A program made the translations under genes and the position numbers. Below the pieces are notes generated by a model. It saw only the letters and a list, made by a program, of their open reading frames with translations, ran no database searches and was not told the DNA's origin. From NCBI RefSeq assembly GCF_039907765.1, contig NZ_JARDJI010000006.1:191759-255758 (forward strand): a stretch of 64,000 nucleotides of DNA. The letters are read 5' to 3'. Of the stretch, positions 17,756 through 26,869 are shown one piece after another. Numbering within the stretch: the stretch's first letter is position 1; each line of letters opens with the position of its first letter. Source of the DNA: Aminobacter sp039907765 (GTDB lineage Bacteria > Pseudomonadota > Alphaproteobacteria > Rhizobiales > Rhizobiaceae).

Positions 17756-17920
17756 TCAGTAGTGGCGGATGCGGTCGAAATGCCGGGGGTCGATGCCCAG
17801 CATGACCAGATCCTGGTTGGCCGGACGGTGGCCGCGCTCGACGGCGGCAGCCGCGGCGACGGCGCTGCCGAGGGTGCGAACCAGATTGCCAATGCGTCCA
17901 AGGGGCTTGCGAGCGTTCAT
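17756..17920 (-). CDS. small hypothetical protein of 54 residues
   Basis: MNARKPLGRIGNLVRTLGSA opens a 54-residue protein ending in LVMLGIDPRHFDRIRHY. The basic amphipathic N-terminus, an alanine-rich middle and a C-terminal LGID..xF..I pattern resemble short DUF1127-like proteins abundant in rhizobia, some of which bind RNA; this assignment is tentative. AGGAAG lies eight bases before the ATG at 17920, which supports translation. A longer in-frame start at 17950 has no ribosome-binding site. The gene stands alone between tctA and rimP, and the 273 bases upstream hold its promoter and the rimP leader. Confidence 0.65.
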   Translation of the reverse strand: MNARKPLGRIGNLVRTLGSAVAAAAAVERGHRPANQDLVMLGIDPRHFDRIRHY

Positions 17921-18134
17921 CTTCGTCTTCCTTTCGCGCTGCATCATCATCTCTTGTGCAACGCAACAAATATAGGTGACGCAAAGGGAAGCGGTAGAGG
18001 TGGCGTCGCATGTTTGCCATGCGTTTGCTGCAATGGTCGGCTAAACAGGCGCCGGTGGACGCTGCGGGACCGCAGCACTTGAAAGGCGAGGCGCCTTCGG
18101 TTATATCAGCGTCAAATTCTTGGTCGGTATGACG

Positions 18135-18166
18135 AAGAGTGGGTCCACCCGGTCCCGCTCTTTTTT
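18135..18166 (+). terminator. attenuator-like terminator in the rimP leader
   Basis: AAGAGTGGG (18135-18143) and CCCGCTCTT (18154-18162) form a 9-bp stem with one G-T pair, followed by an unbroken run of six T. It sits 28 bases before the rimP start codon, inside the leader of the rimP-nusA-infB operon, and should terminate part of the transcripts. Confidence 0.75.
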
Positions 18167-18193
18167 GTTACCTGCCGGCCGCTTGGAGAACCA

Positions 18194-18826
18194 ATGACCG
18201 AAAACGCAGTCGAACAGGCAGGCGACGACCGCATCATCCGCGAGACCGGCATCGACGCCCGCATCGCGCTGATCGTTCAGCCCGTCCTTCGGGCGATCGG
18301 CTTCCGCCTCGTCCGCGTGCGGCTGTCGGGCCAGAACGGCCTGACGCTGCAGATCATGGCCGAGCGCGAAGACGGGACCATGACGGTCGAGGATTGCGAG
18401 GAGGTGAGCCGTGCCGTCTCGCCCGCCCTCGATGTCGATGATCCGATCGAAAAGGCGTATCATCTCGAAGTGTCGTCGCCGGGCATCGACAGGCCGCTGG
18501 TGCGCAAGTCGGATTTCGCCAACTGGATCGGCCATCTCGTGAAGATGGAGACCTCGGTCCTGGTCACCGACCGCAAGCGCTTCCGCGGCAAGATCGCCGA
18601 GGCCGACGAAGAGGGCATCCTGATCCAGCGCGACCAGGCCGCCTATGGCGAGGAGCCGACCGTGCGCGTGCCTTTCGAGGCGATCGCCGAAGCGCGGTTG
18701 ATCCTGACCGACGACCTGATCCGCGATGCCCTGAGCAAGGACAACAGGGCCCGCAAGGAAGCGAAGAAGCGCCACGGCGAGGCCGACGACGCCGGTGAAG
18801 ACGAAGAAACCGAAACGGAAGACTGA
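18194..18826 (+). CDS. rimP: ribosome maturation factor RimP
   Basis: 210 residues. It is needed for 30S subunit maturation. The N-terminal domain is followed by the family motif CEEVSRAVSPALDVDDPI and YHLEVSSPGIDRPL, then an SH3-like C-terminal domain (about 100-165) with KIAEADEEGILI. An acidic tail (EDEETETED) is typical of rhizobial versions. GGAG precedes the ATG. It is the first gene of the conserved rimP-nusA-ylxR-infB-rbfA-truB operon, 51 bases ahead of nusA. Confidence 0.95.
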   Translation: MTENAVEQAGDDRIIRETGIDARIALIVQPVLRAIGFRLVRVRLSGQNGLTLQIMAEREDGTMTVEDCEEVSRAVSPALDVDDPIEKAYHLEVSSPGIDRPLVRKSDFANWIGHLVKMETSVLVTDRKRFRGKIAEADEEGILIQRDQAAYGEEPTVRVPFEAIAEARLILTDDLIRDALSKDNRARKEAKKRHGEADDAGEDEETETED

Positions 18827-18877
18827 CAGAGCCGTGCAGCCGGACCGGGTCCGGCCTGAAGCTCGGGGAGAAAGACA

Positions 18878-20464
18878 ATGGTTGTAAGCGCCAACAGGCT
18901 CGAACTGCTGCAGATCGCCGATGCGGTCGCCCGCGAGAAGTCGATCGACAAGTCGATCGTCATCGCCGCCATGGCCGACGCGATCCAGAAGGCGGCACGC
19001 TCGCGCTATGGCCAGGAAACCAACATCCGCGCCGACATCAACCCGAATACGGGCGAGATGAAGCTGCAGCGCCTGATGGAAGTGGTCGAGAAGGTCGAGG
19101 ACTACGCGACCCAGATCGCGCTGACCTCGGCGCGCGAACGCAATCCCGACGCGCAGCTCGGCGACTTCATCGCGGAGCAGCTGCCGCCGATGGATTTCGG
19201 CCGCATCGCCGCGCAGTCGGCCAAGCAGGTCATCGTCCAGAAGGTGCGCGAGGCCGAGCGTGACCGCCAGTACGACGAATACAAGGACCGCATCGGCGAG
19301 ATCGTCAACGGCACGGTCAAGCGCGTCGAATACGGCAACGTCATCGTCGATCTCGGCCGCGGCGAGGCGATCATCCGCCGCGACGAGCTGATCCCCCGCG
19401 AGAACTACAAGTACGGCGACCGCGTCCGCGCCTACGTCTACGACGTGCGCCGCGAGCAGCGCGGCCCGCAGATCTTCCTGTCGCGTACCCATCCGCAGTT
19501 CATGGCGAAGCTGTTCACCATGGAAGTGCCGGAAATCTATGACGGCATCATCGAGATCAAGTCGGTGGCCCGCGATCCGGGGTCGCGCGCCAAGATCGCC
19601 GTCATTTCGCGTGACAGCTCGATCGATCCGGTCGGCGCCTGCGTCGGTATGCGCGGCTCGCGCGTCCAGGCCGTCGTCGGCGAGCTCCAGGGCGAAAAGA
19701 TCGACATCATCCCGTGGTCGCCTTCGGCCGCCTCCTTCATCGTCAACGCCCTGCAGCCGGCCGAGGTCGCCAAGGTCGTTCTCGACGAGGACGCCGAGCG
19801 CATCGAGGTCGTGGTGCCGGACGACCAGCTGTCGCTCGCCATCGGCCGCCGCGGCCAGAACGTGCGCCTCGCCTCGCAGCTGACCGGCTGGGACATCGAC
19901 ATCCTCACCGAGCAGGAAGAGTCCGAGCGCCGCCAGAAGGAATTCGTCGAGCGTTCGACGCTGTTCATGGAAGCCCTCGACGTCGACGAGATGGTCGGCC
20001 AGGTGCTCGCCTCGGAAGGCTTCACCAGCGTCGAGGAAGTGGCCTATGTCGACGCCGACGAGATCTCCTCGATCGACGGCTTCGACGAGGACACCGCCAG
20101 CGAGATCCAGCAGCGCGCCCGCGAATATCTCGAGAAGATCGAGGCCGAGCACGACGAGAAGCGCAAGAAGCTCGGCGTCGAAGACGAGCTGCGCCAGATC
20201 CCCGGCATCACCACCGCGATGCTGGTGGCGCTCGGCGAGGACGGCGTCAAGAGCATCGAGGACTTCGCCGGCTACGCCGCCGACGATCTCGTCGGCTGGA
20301 AGGAGCGCAAGGACGGCGAGACCAAGTTCTATCCGGGCGTTCTGGCCGACTACGGCGTGTCGCGTGCGGACGCCGAGCAGATGGTCGTCGCCGCCCGCCG
20401 CATGGTTGGCTGGATTTCCGAAGACGAAGTGGCTGAGGAAGCCACCGACGTCGCCGGTGAGTGA
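18878..20464 (+). CDS. nusA: transcription termination/antitermination factor NusA
   Basis: 528 residues. Order of domains: RNA polymerase-binding N-terminal domain (about 1-130), S1 domain (YKDRIGEIVNGTVKRVEYGN, about 130-200), two KH domains (VGACVGMRGSRVQAVVGEL and LAIGRRGQNVRLASQLTGW), and C-terminal helix-hairpin-helix repeats (about 370-520) found in alphaproteobacterial NusA. It binds RNA polymerase and modulates pausing and termination. GGGGAGAAAG lies before the ATG. The stop overlaps the next gene's GTG (GTGA). Confidence 0.97.
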   Translation: MVVSANRLELLQIADAVAREKSIDKSIVIAAMADAIQKAARSRYGQETNIRADINPNTGEMKLQRLMEVVEKVEDYATQIALTSARERNPDAQLGDFIAEQLPPMDFGRIAAQSAKQVIVQKVREAERDRQYDEYKDRIGEIVNGTVKRVEYGNVIVDLGRGEAIIRRDELIPRENYKYGDRVRAYVYDVRREQRGPQIFLSRTHPQFMAKLFTMEVPEIYDGIIEIKSVARDPGSRAKIAVISRDSSIDPVGACVGMRGSRVQAVVGELQGEKIDIIPWSPSAASFIVNALQPAEVAKVVLDEDAERIEVVVPDDQLSLAIGRRGQNVRLASQLTGWDIDILTEQEESERRQKEFVERSTLFMEALDVDEMVGQVLASEGFTSVEEVAYVDADEISSIDGFDEDTASEIQQRAREYLEKIEAEHDEKRKKLGVEDELRQIPGITTAMLVALGEDGVKSIEDFAGYAADDLVGWKERKDGETKFYPGVLADYGVSRADAEQMVVAARRMVGWISEDEVAEEATDVAGE

Positions 20465-21147
20465 CGTGGGTCGGGCCGGAGATAGCTTTGGACGAGATGA
20501 ACGATCGCACCTGCATCGTCACGCGCCAGAGCGGCGAAACGGATGATCTGATCCGTTTCGTCGTCGGTCCCGATTCGACTGTTTTTCCCGACCTGAAGAG
20601 AAAGTTGCCCGGCCGCGGTTGCTGGGTGACGGCCGACCGCCTACATGTCGACAAGGCGGCGGCCAAGGGCATGTTCGCCCGCGCCTTCAAGAAGCCGGTC
20701 GTCGTTCCGGCCGACCTGGGCGCCATGGTGGACGCACTGCTTGCAAAATCGGCGCTCGGCGCGCTCGGGCTCGCCCGCAAGGCGGGGCTCGTTGCGCTCG
20801 GCGCCGCCAAGGTCGACACTGTCGTACGCGCCGGAAAGGCGCTTCTGGTGCTCCACGCCTACGAGGGCGCCGAGGATGGCGTCCGCAAGATCACCCAGGC
20901 CCGCAAGGCGACCGTCCATCTCGGCGGCCCTGCCACGCCCGCCTACAAACTTTTTTCCGAAGCGGAATTGGGTTTGGCATTGGGGGCAACAAATGTGATA
21001 CATGCTGCCGTTCTCGCGGGAGACGCGGGCAAGACGGTCGCAAAGCGCATGGTTGCGCTTGACCGATATCGGGGCGGATCCCCGGATGATCTGGCAATGA
21101 TTGCGGCGATTGCCGACGAAGATGATGCCGCAGAGGATATGGAATGA
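20461..21147 (+). CDS. YlxR-L7Ae fusion RNA-binding protein
   Basis: 228 residues joining two RNA-binding modules. Residues about 10-90 are a YlxR (DUF448) domain with RTCIVTRQ and LPGRGCWVTADR, in which the usual second arginine-cysteine pattern is preserved. Residues about 100-200 are an L7Ae/L30e-like domain (ALGLARKAGLVALGAAKVD). The fusion is normal in rhizobia, where the gene always lies between nusA and infB. Translation starts at the GTG that overlaps the nusA stop, and its own stop overlaps the infB ATG. Its exact role in ribosome or transcription function is not settled. Confidence 0.92.
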   Translation: MTWVGPEIALDEMNDRTCIVTRQSGETDDLIRFVVGPDSTVFPDLKRKLPGRGCWVTADRLHVDKAAAKGMFARAFKKPVVVPADLGAMVDALLAKSALGALGLARKAGLVALGAAKVDTVVRAGKALLVLHAYEGAEDGVRKITQARKATVHLGGPATPAYKLFSEAELGLALGATNVIHAAVLAGDAGKTVAKRMVALDRYRGGSPDDLAMIAAIADEDDAAEDME

Positions 21148-23771
21148 GCGACACCAAATCGGGCGATGACAAGACGTTGAGCGTCACTCCGAAGAAGACC
21201 TTGACGCTGAAGCGCCCGGGCGCGGAGCAGGGAACCGTGCGCCAGAATTTCTCCCACGGCCGCACCAAGGCGGTCGTCGTCGAGACCAAGAAGCGCAAAT
21301 TCTCCATGCCTGGCGACAGGCACGAGCCTGTGCCGGCACCGGCTCCCGCGCCGACGATCGTCGCGCCGAAGCCCCAGCCGGCGGTGCCCGTCAATGTCGC
21401 GCCGGTGGTGCGCGAGACGCCGCGTCCCCAGCCGGAACGCTCCGGCATGGTGCTGAACGAGCTGTCGCGTGGCGAGATGGAAGCTCGCCGTCGCGCGCTT
21501 GAAGGTTCGGTCGTCCGCGAACAGGAAGAACGCGCCCGCGCCGCGGAAGATGCGCGCCGCCGCGCCGAGGAGGACGAGCGTCGCCGCAAGGAGCGCGATG
21601 AGTCGGCCCGTCGCCAGGCCGAGGAAGAGGCCCGTCTGAAGACCGAAGCCGAATCCCGCCGGCGCGCCGAGGAAGAGGCTCGCCGTCGTGCGCCCGCGGC
21701 CGTCCAGGCCAAGGTCGCCGACGAAGAGGAAGAGGTTGCCCGGCCGCGCGGCCGCACCGGCGGTGGAAATGGCGGTGGGGCAGGGGCAGGCGCCGGTGCC
21801 GGCGCTGCAACGCCCGTCCGTCGCATCGCGACCCCCGAGGTTGCCCGTCCGGCCAAGACCAAGACCGACGACGACCGTCGTCGCGGCAAGCTGACGCTGA
21901 ACACCGCGCTTTCGTCGGAAGACGGCGATGCGCGCGCGCGTTCGCTGGCTGCGATGCGCCGCCGCCAGGAGAAGTTCAAGCGGGCGATGCATCAGGAGCC
22001 GCGCGAGAAGATCGTGCGCGAGGTCATCCTTCCCGAGACCATCACCATCCAGGAACTGGCTCAGCGTATGTCCGAGCGCGCCGTGGATGTCGTGAAGTTC
22101 TTCATGAAGCAGGGCCAGATGATGAAGCCGGGCGACGTCATCGACGCCGATACGGCCGAGCTGGTTGCCGGCGAATTCGGCCACACGGTCCGCCGCGTCG
22201 CCGAGTCCGACATCGAGGAAGGCCTGTTCGACATCGCCGACCGCACCGAGGACCTGGTGTCGCGTCCGCCCGTGGTCACCATCATGGGCCATGTCGACCA
22301 CGGCAAGACCTCGCTGCTCGACGCCATCCGCAACGCCAATGTCGTGTCCGGCGAAGCCGGCGGCATCACCCAGCACATCGGCGCCTACCAGGTCGAGAAG
22401 AACGGTCAGAAGATCACCTTCATCGACACGCCCGGCCACGCCGCGTTCACCGCGATGCGCGCCCGCGGCGCCCAGTCGACCGACATCGCCATCCTGGTGG
22501 TCGCGGCCGACGACGCCGTCATGCCGCAGACCATCGAGTCGATCAGCCATGCCAAGGCGGCCGGTGTGCCGATCATCGTGGCCATCAACAAGATGGACAA
22601 GCCGTCGGCCGATGCCCAGAAGGTCCGCACCGACCTGCTGCGCCACGAGGTCTTCGTGGAATCGATGGGCGGTGAAACGCTCGACGTCGAGGTGTCGGCC
22701 AAGACCGGCAAGGGTCTCGACAAGCTGCTCGAGGCCATCCTGCTGCAGGCCGAAGTGCTCGACCTCAAGTCCAACCCCGACCGTACGGCCGAAGGCGTGG
22801 TCATCGAGGCCAAGCTCGACAAGGGCCGCGGTCCTGTCGCGACCGTGCTGGTCCAGACCGGTACGCTCCTGCCGGGCGACATCCTCGTCGCCGGCAATCA
22901 GTGGGGCCGCGTCCGCGCCCTGGTCAACGACCGCGGCGAGCATGTCGAAGAGTCCCCGCCGTCCATGCCGGTCGAGATCCTCGGCCTGCAGGGCACGCCG
23001 CAGGCCGGCGACCGCTTCGCGGTGGTCAACAACGAGGCGCGCGCCCGCGAGATCACCGAGTACCGCCAGCGCCTGGCGCGCGACAAGGCCGTCGCCAAGC
23101 ACGCCACCCAGCGCGGCTCGCTCGAGCAGATGATGTCGCAGCTGCAGTCCTCGGGCCTCAAGGAGTTCCCGCTGATCATCAAGGGCGATGTGCAGGGTTC
23201 GGTCGAAGCGATCGTCACCGCGCTCGACAAGCTCGGCACCGACGAGGTGCGTGCCCGCATCGTCCATGCCGGCGCTGGTGCGGTCACCGAAAGCGACGTC
23301 ACGCTCGCCGAGACCTCGGGTGCTGCGATCATCGGCTTCAACGTCCGCGCCAATGCGCAGGCGCGCCACGCTGCCGAGCAGGCAGGTGTCGAGATCCGCT
23401 ACTACAACATCATCTACAGCCTCGTGGATGACATCAAGGATGCGATGTCCGGCCTGCTGTCGCCGGAGCGCCGCGAGACCTTCATCGGCAATGCCGAGAT
23501 CCTCGAGGTGTTCCACATCACCAAGGTCGGCAAGGTCGCGGGTTGCCGCGTCACCGAAGGCAAGGTCGAACGCGGTGCGGGCGTCCGCCTCATCCGCGAC
23601 AACGTGGTCATCCACGAAGGCACGCTCAAGACGCTCAAGCGCTTCAAGGACGAAGTCTCCGAAGTGCCGGTCGGCCAGGAGTGCGGCATGGCCTTCCAGA
23701 ACTACGAAGACATCCGCCAGGGCGACATCATCGAGTGCTTCCGCGTCGAGATGGTGACCCGGAGGCTGTAA
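21144..23771 (+). CDS. infB: translation initiation factor IF-2
   Basis: 875 residues. A long charged N-terminal region (about 100-250) is rich in Arg/Glu/Ala repeats of the EEARRRAEE type. It is followed by the IF2-N helical part (EVILPETITIQELAQRMSER) and the GTPase domain with GHVDHGKTS (near 387), DTPGH, NKMDKP and SAKTGKG. The C-terminal domains include the IF-2-specific GDVQGSVEAIVTAL segment. It delivers initiator tRNA to the 30S subunit. ATGA overlap with the upstream gene gives coupling. Confidence 0.97.
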   Translation: MSDTKSGDDKTLSVTPKKTLTLKRPGAEQGTVRQNFSHGRTKAVVVETKKRKFSMPGDRHEPVPAPAPAPTIVAPKPQPAVPVNVAPVVRETPRPQPERSGMVLNELSRGEMEARRRALEGSVVREQEERARAAEDARRRAEEDERRRKERDESARRQAEEEARLKTEAESRRRAEEEARRRAPAAVQAKVADEEEEVARPRGRTGGGNGGGAGAGAGAGAATPVRRIATPEVARPAKTKTDDDRRRGKLTLNTALSSEDGDARARSLAAMRRRQEKFKRAMHQEPREKIVREVILPETITIQELAQRMSERAVDVVKFFMKQGQMMKPGDVIDADTAELVAGEFGHTVRRVAESDIEEGLFDIADRTEDLVSRPPVVTIMGHVDHGKTSLLDAIRNANVVSGEAGGITQHIGAYQVEKNGQKITFIDTPGHAAFTAMRARGAQSTDIAILVVAADDAVMPQTIESISHAKAAGVPIIVAINKMDKPSADAQKVRTDLLRHEVFVESMGGETLDVEVSAKTGKGLDKLLEAILLQAEVLDLKSNPDRTAEGVVIEAKLDKGRGPVATVLVQTGTLLPGDILVAGNQWGRVRALVNDRGEHVEESPPSMPVEILGLQGTPQAGDRFAVVNNEARAREITEYRQRLARDKAVAKHATQRGSLEQMMSQLQSSGLKEFPLIIKGDVQGSVEAIVTALDKLGTDEVRARIVHAGAGAVTESDVTLAETSGAAIIGFNVRANAQARHAAEQAGVEIRYYNIIYSLVDDIKDAMSGLLSPERRETFIGNAEILEVFHITKVGKVAGCRVTEGKVERGAGVRLIRDNVVIHEGTLKTLKRFKDEVSEVPVGQECGMAFQNYEDIRQGDIIECFRVEMVTRRL

Positions 23772-23796
23772 GCCTCTGGCATTAGTCTAACCGTTT

Positions 23797-23827
23797 GGAC
23801 GGTGGCCGTTCGGCCGCCGTCCGTTTT
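23797..23827 (+). terminator. intercistronic terminator-like hairpin between infB and rbfA
   Basis: GGACGGTGGCC (23797-23807) pairs with GGCCGCCGTCC (23812-23822) with one G-T pair and a GTTC loop, followed by GTTTT. It could reduce transcription into rbfA-truB or mark a processing site. Confidence 0.7.
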
Positions 23828-23885
23828 CGTGCAGCAGGACGCGCGGTCCCATTCCGCCTCCTGCGACATATGGATTTGCAGGACC

Positions 23886-24293
23886 ATGTCCCGTTTTACG
23901 AACTCAGGCCCCTCCCAGCGCCAGCTTCGCGTCGGCGAGCAGGTGCGCCATGCGCTGTCCGAGATGCTGCAGCGCGGCGAAATTCTCGATCCGCTGATCG
24001 AGACGACCGTCATCTCGATCTCCGAGGTGCGCATGTCGCCCGACCTCAAGATCGCCACCGCCTTCGTGTCGCCGCTCGGCGCCAAGGAGCCGGCGGCTGT
24101 CATCGAGGCGCTCAACAAGCATGCCAAATTCATCCGTGGCCGCGTTTCATTCGCCCTCCGGCAGATGAAATACATGCCGGAATTCCGTTTCCGGCTGGAC
24201 ACCAGTTACGACAATTTCGCCAAGATCAACGATCTGCTGCGCTCGCCCGAAGTGGCGCGCGACCTGGACGGCGAGGAAGACAAGGAAGACTGA
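23886..24293 (+). CDS. rbfA: 30S ribosome-binding factor RbfA
   Basis: 135 residues with the KH-like RbfA fold: SQRQLRVGEQVRHALSEML, VRMSPDLKIATAFVSPLG, and the MPEFRFRLDTSYDNFAKIN segment that ends the domain. It acts in late 16S rRNA maturation. The frame is open 84 bases upstream, but homology begins at the ATG at 23886. Only one base separates its stop from truB. Confidence 0.95.
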   Translation: MSRFTNSGPSQRQLRVGEQVRHALSEMLQRGEILDPLIETTVISISEVRMSPDLKIATAFVSPLGAKEPAAVIEALNKHAKFIRGRVSFALRQMKYMPEFRFRLDTSYDNFAKINDLLRSPEVARDLDGEEDKED

Positions 24294-24294
24294 C

Positions 24295-25242
24295 ATGTCG
24301 CGTCGCGGCAAGAAGAAAGGCCGGCCCGTCTCCGGCTGGCTGGTGCTGGACAAACCGGTGGGCATGGGCTCGACCGAGGCCGTGTCCAAGGTGAAGTGGC
24401 TGTTCAACGCCGAGAAGGCCGGCCATGCCGGCACGCTCGACCCGCTTGCCTCGGGCATGCTGCCGATCGCGCTCGGCGAAGCCACCAAGACCGTGCCCTA
24501 CGTCATGGACGGCGCCAAGATCTATCGCTTCACCGTCGCCTGGGGCGAGGAGCGCTCGACAGACGATCTCGAGGGCCCGGTGACCAGGAGCTCCGACAAT
24601 CGTCCGGGCGAGGCCGAGATCCGCGCGCTGCTGCCGAAATATACCGGCGTCATCATGCAGACGCCGCCGCAGTTCTCCGCCATCAAGATCGCCGGCGAAC
24701 GCGCCTACGACCTCGCCCGCGAGGGCGAGACCGTCGACATCCCGGCGCGCGAGATCGAGATCGGCCGCCTCGACATCGTCGAGAACAGCGCCGACCGAAC
24801 GGTCTTCGAGGTCGAGTGCGGCAAGGGCACCTACGTGCGCTCGCTGGCGCGCGACATGGGCCGCGACCTCGGCTGCTTCGGCCACATCGCGGAGCTGCGC
24901 CGCACCGAGGTCGAGCCCTTCACGGCCGAAGACTTCGTCACCATCGCCGAGCTGGAAGCGGCGCGCGCCGCCGGCCAGCCGGAGGGCGAGGAGGGCCGCT
25001 GGGACTTCCAGGCGATCGACGAGTTCGTGGTCGACACCTCGGCCGCGCTCGACTGCCTGCCGCAGGTCGCCGTCACCGACGAGGCCGCCAACAAGATCAG
25101 GCTCGGCAATCCGGTCATCGTGCGCGGCCGCGACGCGCCCGTCGAGGCCGAGGAAGCCTGTGCCACCGCGCGCGGCCGGCTGGTCGCCATCGGCGCCATC
25201 GAGCAGGGCATGTTCAAGCCGAAGCGCGTGTTCACCGCCTGA
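24295..25242 (+). CDS. truB: tRNA pseudouridine-55 synthase
   Basis: 315 residues. The catalytic aspartate lies in GHAGTLDPLASGMLPIALGE (near residue 48), with GWLVLDKPVGMGST upstream and VECGKGTYVRSLARDMGRDL downstream, all family hallmarks. It makes pseudouridine 55 in the T-loop of tRNAs. It is the last gene of the translation operon, starting right after rbfA. Confidence 0.96.
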   Translation: MSRRGKKKGRPVSGWLVLDKPVGMGSTEAVSKVKWLFNAEKAGHAGTLDPLASGMLPIALGEATKTVPYVMDGAKIYRFTVAWGEERSTDDLEGPVTRSSDNRPGEAEIRALLPKYTGVIMQTPPQFSAIKIAGERAYDLAREGETVDIPAREIEIGRLDIVENSADRTVFEVECGKGTYVRSLARDMGRDLGCFGHIAELRRTEVEPFTAEDFVTIAELEAARAAGQPEGEEGRWDFQAIDEFVVDTSAALDCLPQVAVTDEAANKIRLGNPVIVRGRDAPVEAEEACATARGRLVAIGAIEQGMFKPKRVFTA

Positions 25243-25303
25243 TGCTTGTTTGCGGCCGCGGTTTCCGCTTGGATCATGGCGGTGATTCCCTGAGCGAAGC
25301 GCG

Positions 25304-26398
25304 ATGACCGAGGCGAATACGACCCTGAAGCGCGAACCCCGACATGCAAGGCGGGTACCGATCGGTGCCTCGCCGGGGACGCTGATTGCCGATCCGTCGG
25401 CGCGCCAGTCGGCTCTCAATCTCACGCTCATTTCCCCCGGCGCCTGCGAATTCATCGACAAGGCCAGCCTCGGCGACGTCGAGGCCGCGTGCGAGCAGTG
25501 GCCGCTGATCTGGCTCGATTGCGTCGGCCTCGCCAATATCGGGCTCATCGAGGAGATCGGCCGGATCTTCGGCCTGCACACGCTGGCGCTGGAGGACGTG
25601 GTCAACACCGGACAGCGGCCCAAGGCCGACTTCTTCGACGACTACGCCTTCTTCATCCTCAGCATGATCGATGACGTGAAGACTGGTCGCTACGAGCAGA
25701 TCTCCTTCTTCTTCGGCGAAAACTTCGTCGTCACCTTCCAGGAGCGCGAGGGCGATCCGTTCGGGCCCGTGCGCCAGCGCATCCGCACGTCCAACCCGAG
25801 CCGGCTGCGCAACGGCAAGGCCGACTACCTCGCCTACGCGCTGATCGACGCGGTCGTCGACAGCTACTTCCCGATCGTCGACGCCACCGGCGACAAGCTC
25901 GACGCCATCGAGGACGAATTGCTGGCCGCACCGCAGAAGCACCACATCAGCCAGCTGCACGGCCTGCGCCGGGCGACAAACCTGCTCAAGCGCACGATCT
26001 GGCCGCTGCGCGACGCGCTGACCGCGCTGATCCGCTCGGATGCCGCCTTCATCTCGCCGGAGACCAAGGTCTATTTCAACGACACGCTCGACCATTCGAT
26101 CCGGTTGACCGAAACGGTCGAATCCCAGCGCGAGACCATGATCGGCCTCATCGAGATGCACCTGTCGCTGGCGCAGGCGCGCACCAACGAGATCATCGGC
26201 GTGCTGACCATCGTCTCGGCGATCTTCATCCCGCTGACCTTCCTCGCCGGTATCTGGGGGATGAACTTCGACCCGGCATCCTCGCCCTGGAACATGCCGG
26301 AGCTGCTGTCCTACTACGGCTATCCGGCCGCCCTCGGCTTCATGGCCTTGGTGGCGATCGTGCTCTTGGTGATATTCCGCCTGCGCAAGTGGATTTGA
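25304..26398 (+). CDS. corA: CorA-family magnesium/divalent cation transporter
   Basis: 364 residues. A cytoplasmic N-terminal alpha/beta domain (about 40-170) is followed by long helices and two C-terminal membrane helices (about 297-317 and 337-358). Between them lies the pore signature AGIWGMNF, with the invariant GMN. It forms a homopentameric channel for Mg2+ or a related metal. It follows truB by 61 bases on the same strand but is functionally unrelated. No Mg-sensing leader could be recognised. Confidence 0.93.
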   Translation: MTEANTTLKREPRHARRVPIGASPGTLIADPSARQSALNLTLISPGACEFIDKASLGDVEAACEQWPLIWLDCVGLANIGLIEEIGRIFGLHTLALEDVVNTGQRPKADFFDDYAFFILSMIDDVKTGRYEQISFFFGENFVVTFQEREGDPFGPVRQRIRTSNPSRLRNGKADYLAYALIDAVVDSYFPIVDATGDKLDAIEDELLAAPQKHHISQLHGLRRATNLLKRTIWPLRDALTALIRSDAAFISPETKVYFNDTLDHSIRLTETVESQRETMIGLIEMHLSLAQARTNEIIGVLTIVSAIFIPLTFLAGIWGMNFDPASSPWNMPELLSYYGYPAALGFMALVAIVLLVIFRLRKWI

Positions 26399-26558
26399 CC
26401 ACCTGGCAAGCCGGCTCGCAAAATAGCTGGCTTTTGCCGCCGAATTCCACTATATGCGCCGCAACATTGCGCTTTCGGGTGCTTTGTTCACCGGCCCCAG
26501 CTGGACGACATCCCGGCCGTGGGCGACCCGTTTCCTCAAGATCGAAAGGAAAAACACG

Positions 26559-26828
26559 ATGTCGATCACTGCCGAGCGCAAGTCGGAACTGATGGCAGAA
26601 TTCGCGACCGTCAAGGGCGACACCGGTTCGCCGGAAGTCCAGGTTGCCATCCTCTCCGAGCGCATCAAGAACCTGACCGAGCACTTCAAGGACCACAAGA
26701 AGGACAACCACTCCCGTCGTGGTCTTCTGGCGCTCGTCTCCCAGCGTCGCAGCCTGCTTGACTACCTCAAGCGCAAGGACGACGCCCGTTATCAGACGCT
26801 GATCGACAAGCTCGGTCTCCGCCGCTGA
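26559..26828 (+). CDS. rpsO: 30S ribosomal protein S15
   Basis: 89 residues, the standard length, with TGSPEVQVAILSERIKNLTE and HSRRGLLALVSQRRSLLDYL, which contact 16S rRNA. AAAGGA lies about ten bases before the ATG. The 160-base leader upstream may hold the promoter and an S15 autoregulatory site as in other bacteria, but no specific pseudoknot was identified. It is followed by pnp, the conserved rpsO-pnp order. Confidence 0.97.
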   Translation: MSITAERKSELMAEFATVKGDTGSPEVQVAILSERIKNLTEHFKDHKKDNHSRRGLLALVSQRRSLLDYLKRKDDARYQTLIDKLGLRR

Positions 26829-26833
26829 TGAAT

Positions 26834-26869
26834 TGACCGGCGGGTTCTCCGCGAAGGGAACCCGCCGGT
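26834..26869 (+). promoter_or_regulatory. long perfect hairpin between rpsO and pnp
   Basis: GACCGGCGGGTTC (26834-26846) pairs perfectly with GAACCCGCCGGTC (26857-26869), giving 13 bp and a 10-base loop. No T tract follows. Position matches the processing hairpin region of the rpsO-pnp transcript where RNase III cuts in enterobacteria. Confidence 0.7.

Noticed and set aside
18101..23615. Very long antisense open frames opposite nusA and infB (683 and 890 codons)
   Set aside because: They are shadows of high-GC coding sequence on the other strand, with low-complexity Asp/Arg/Ala/Leu-rich translations and no ribosome-binding sites.
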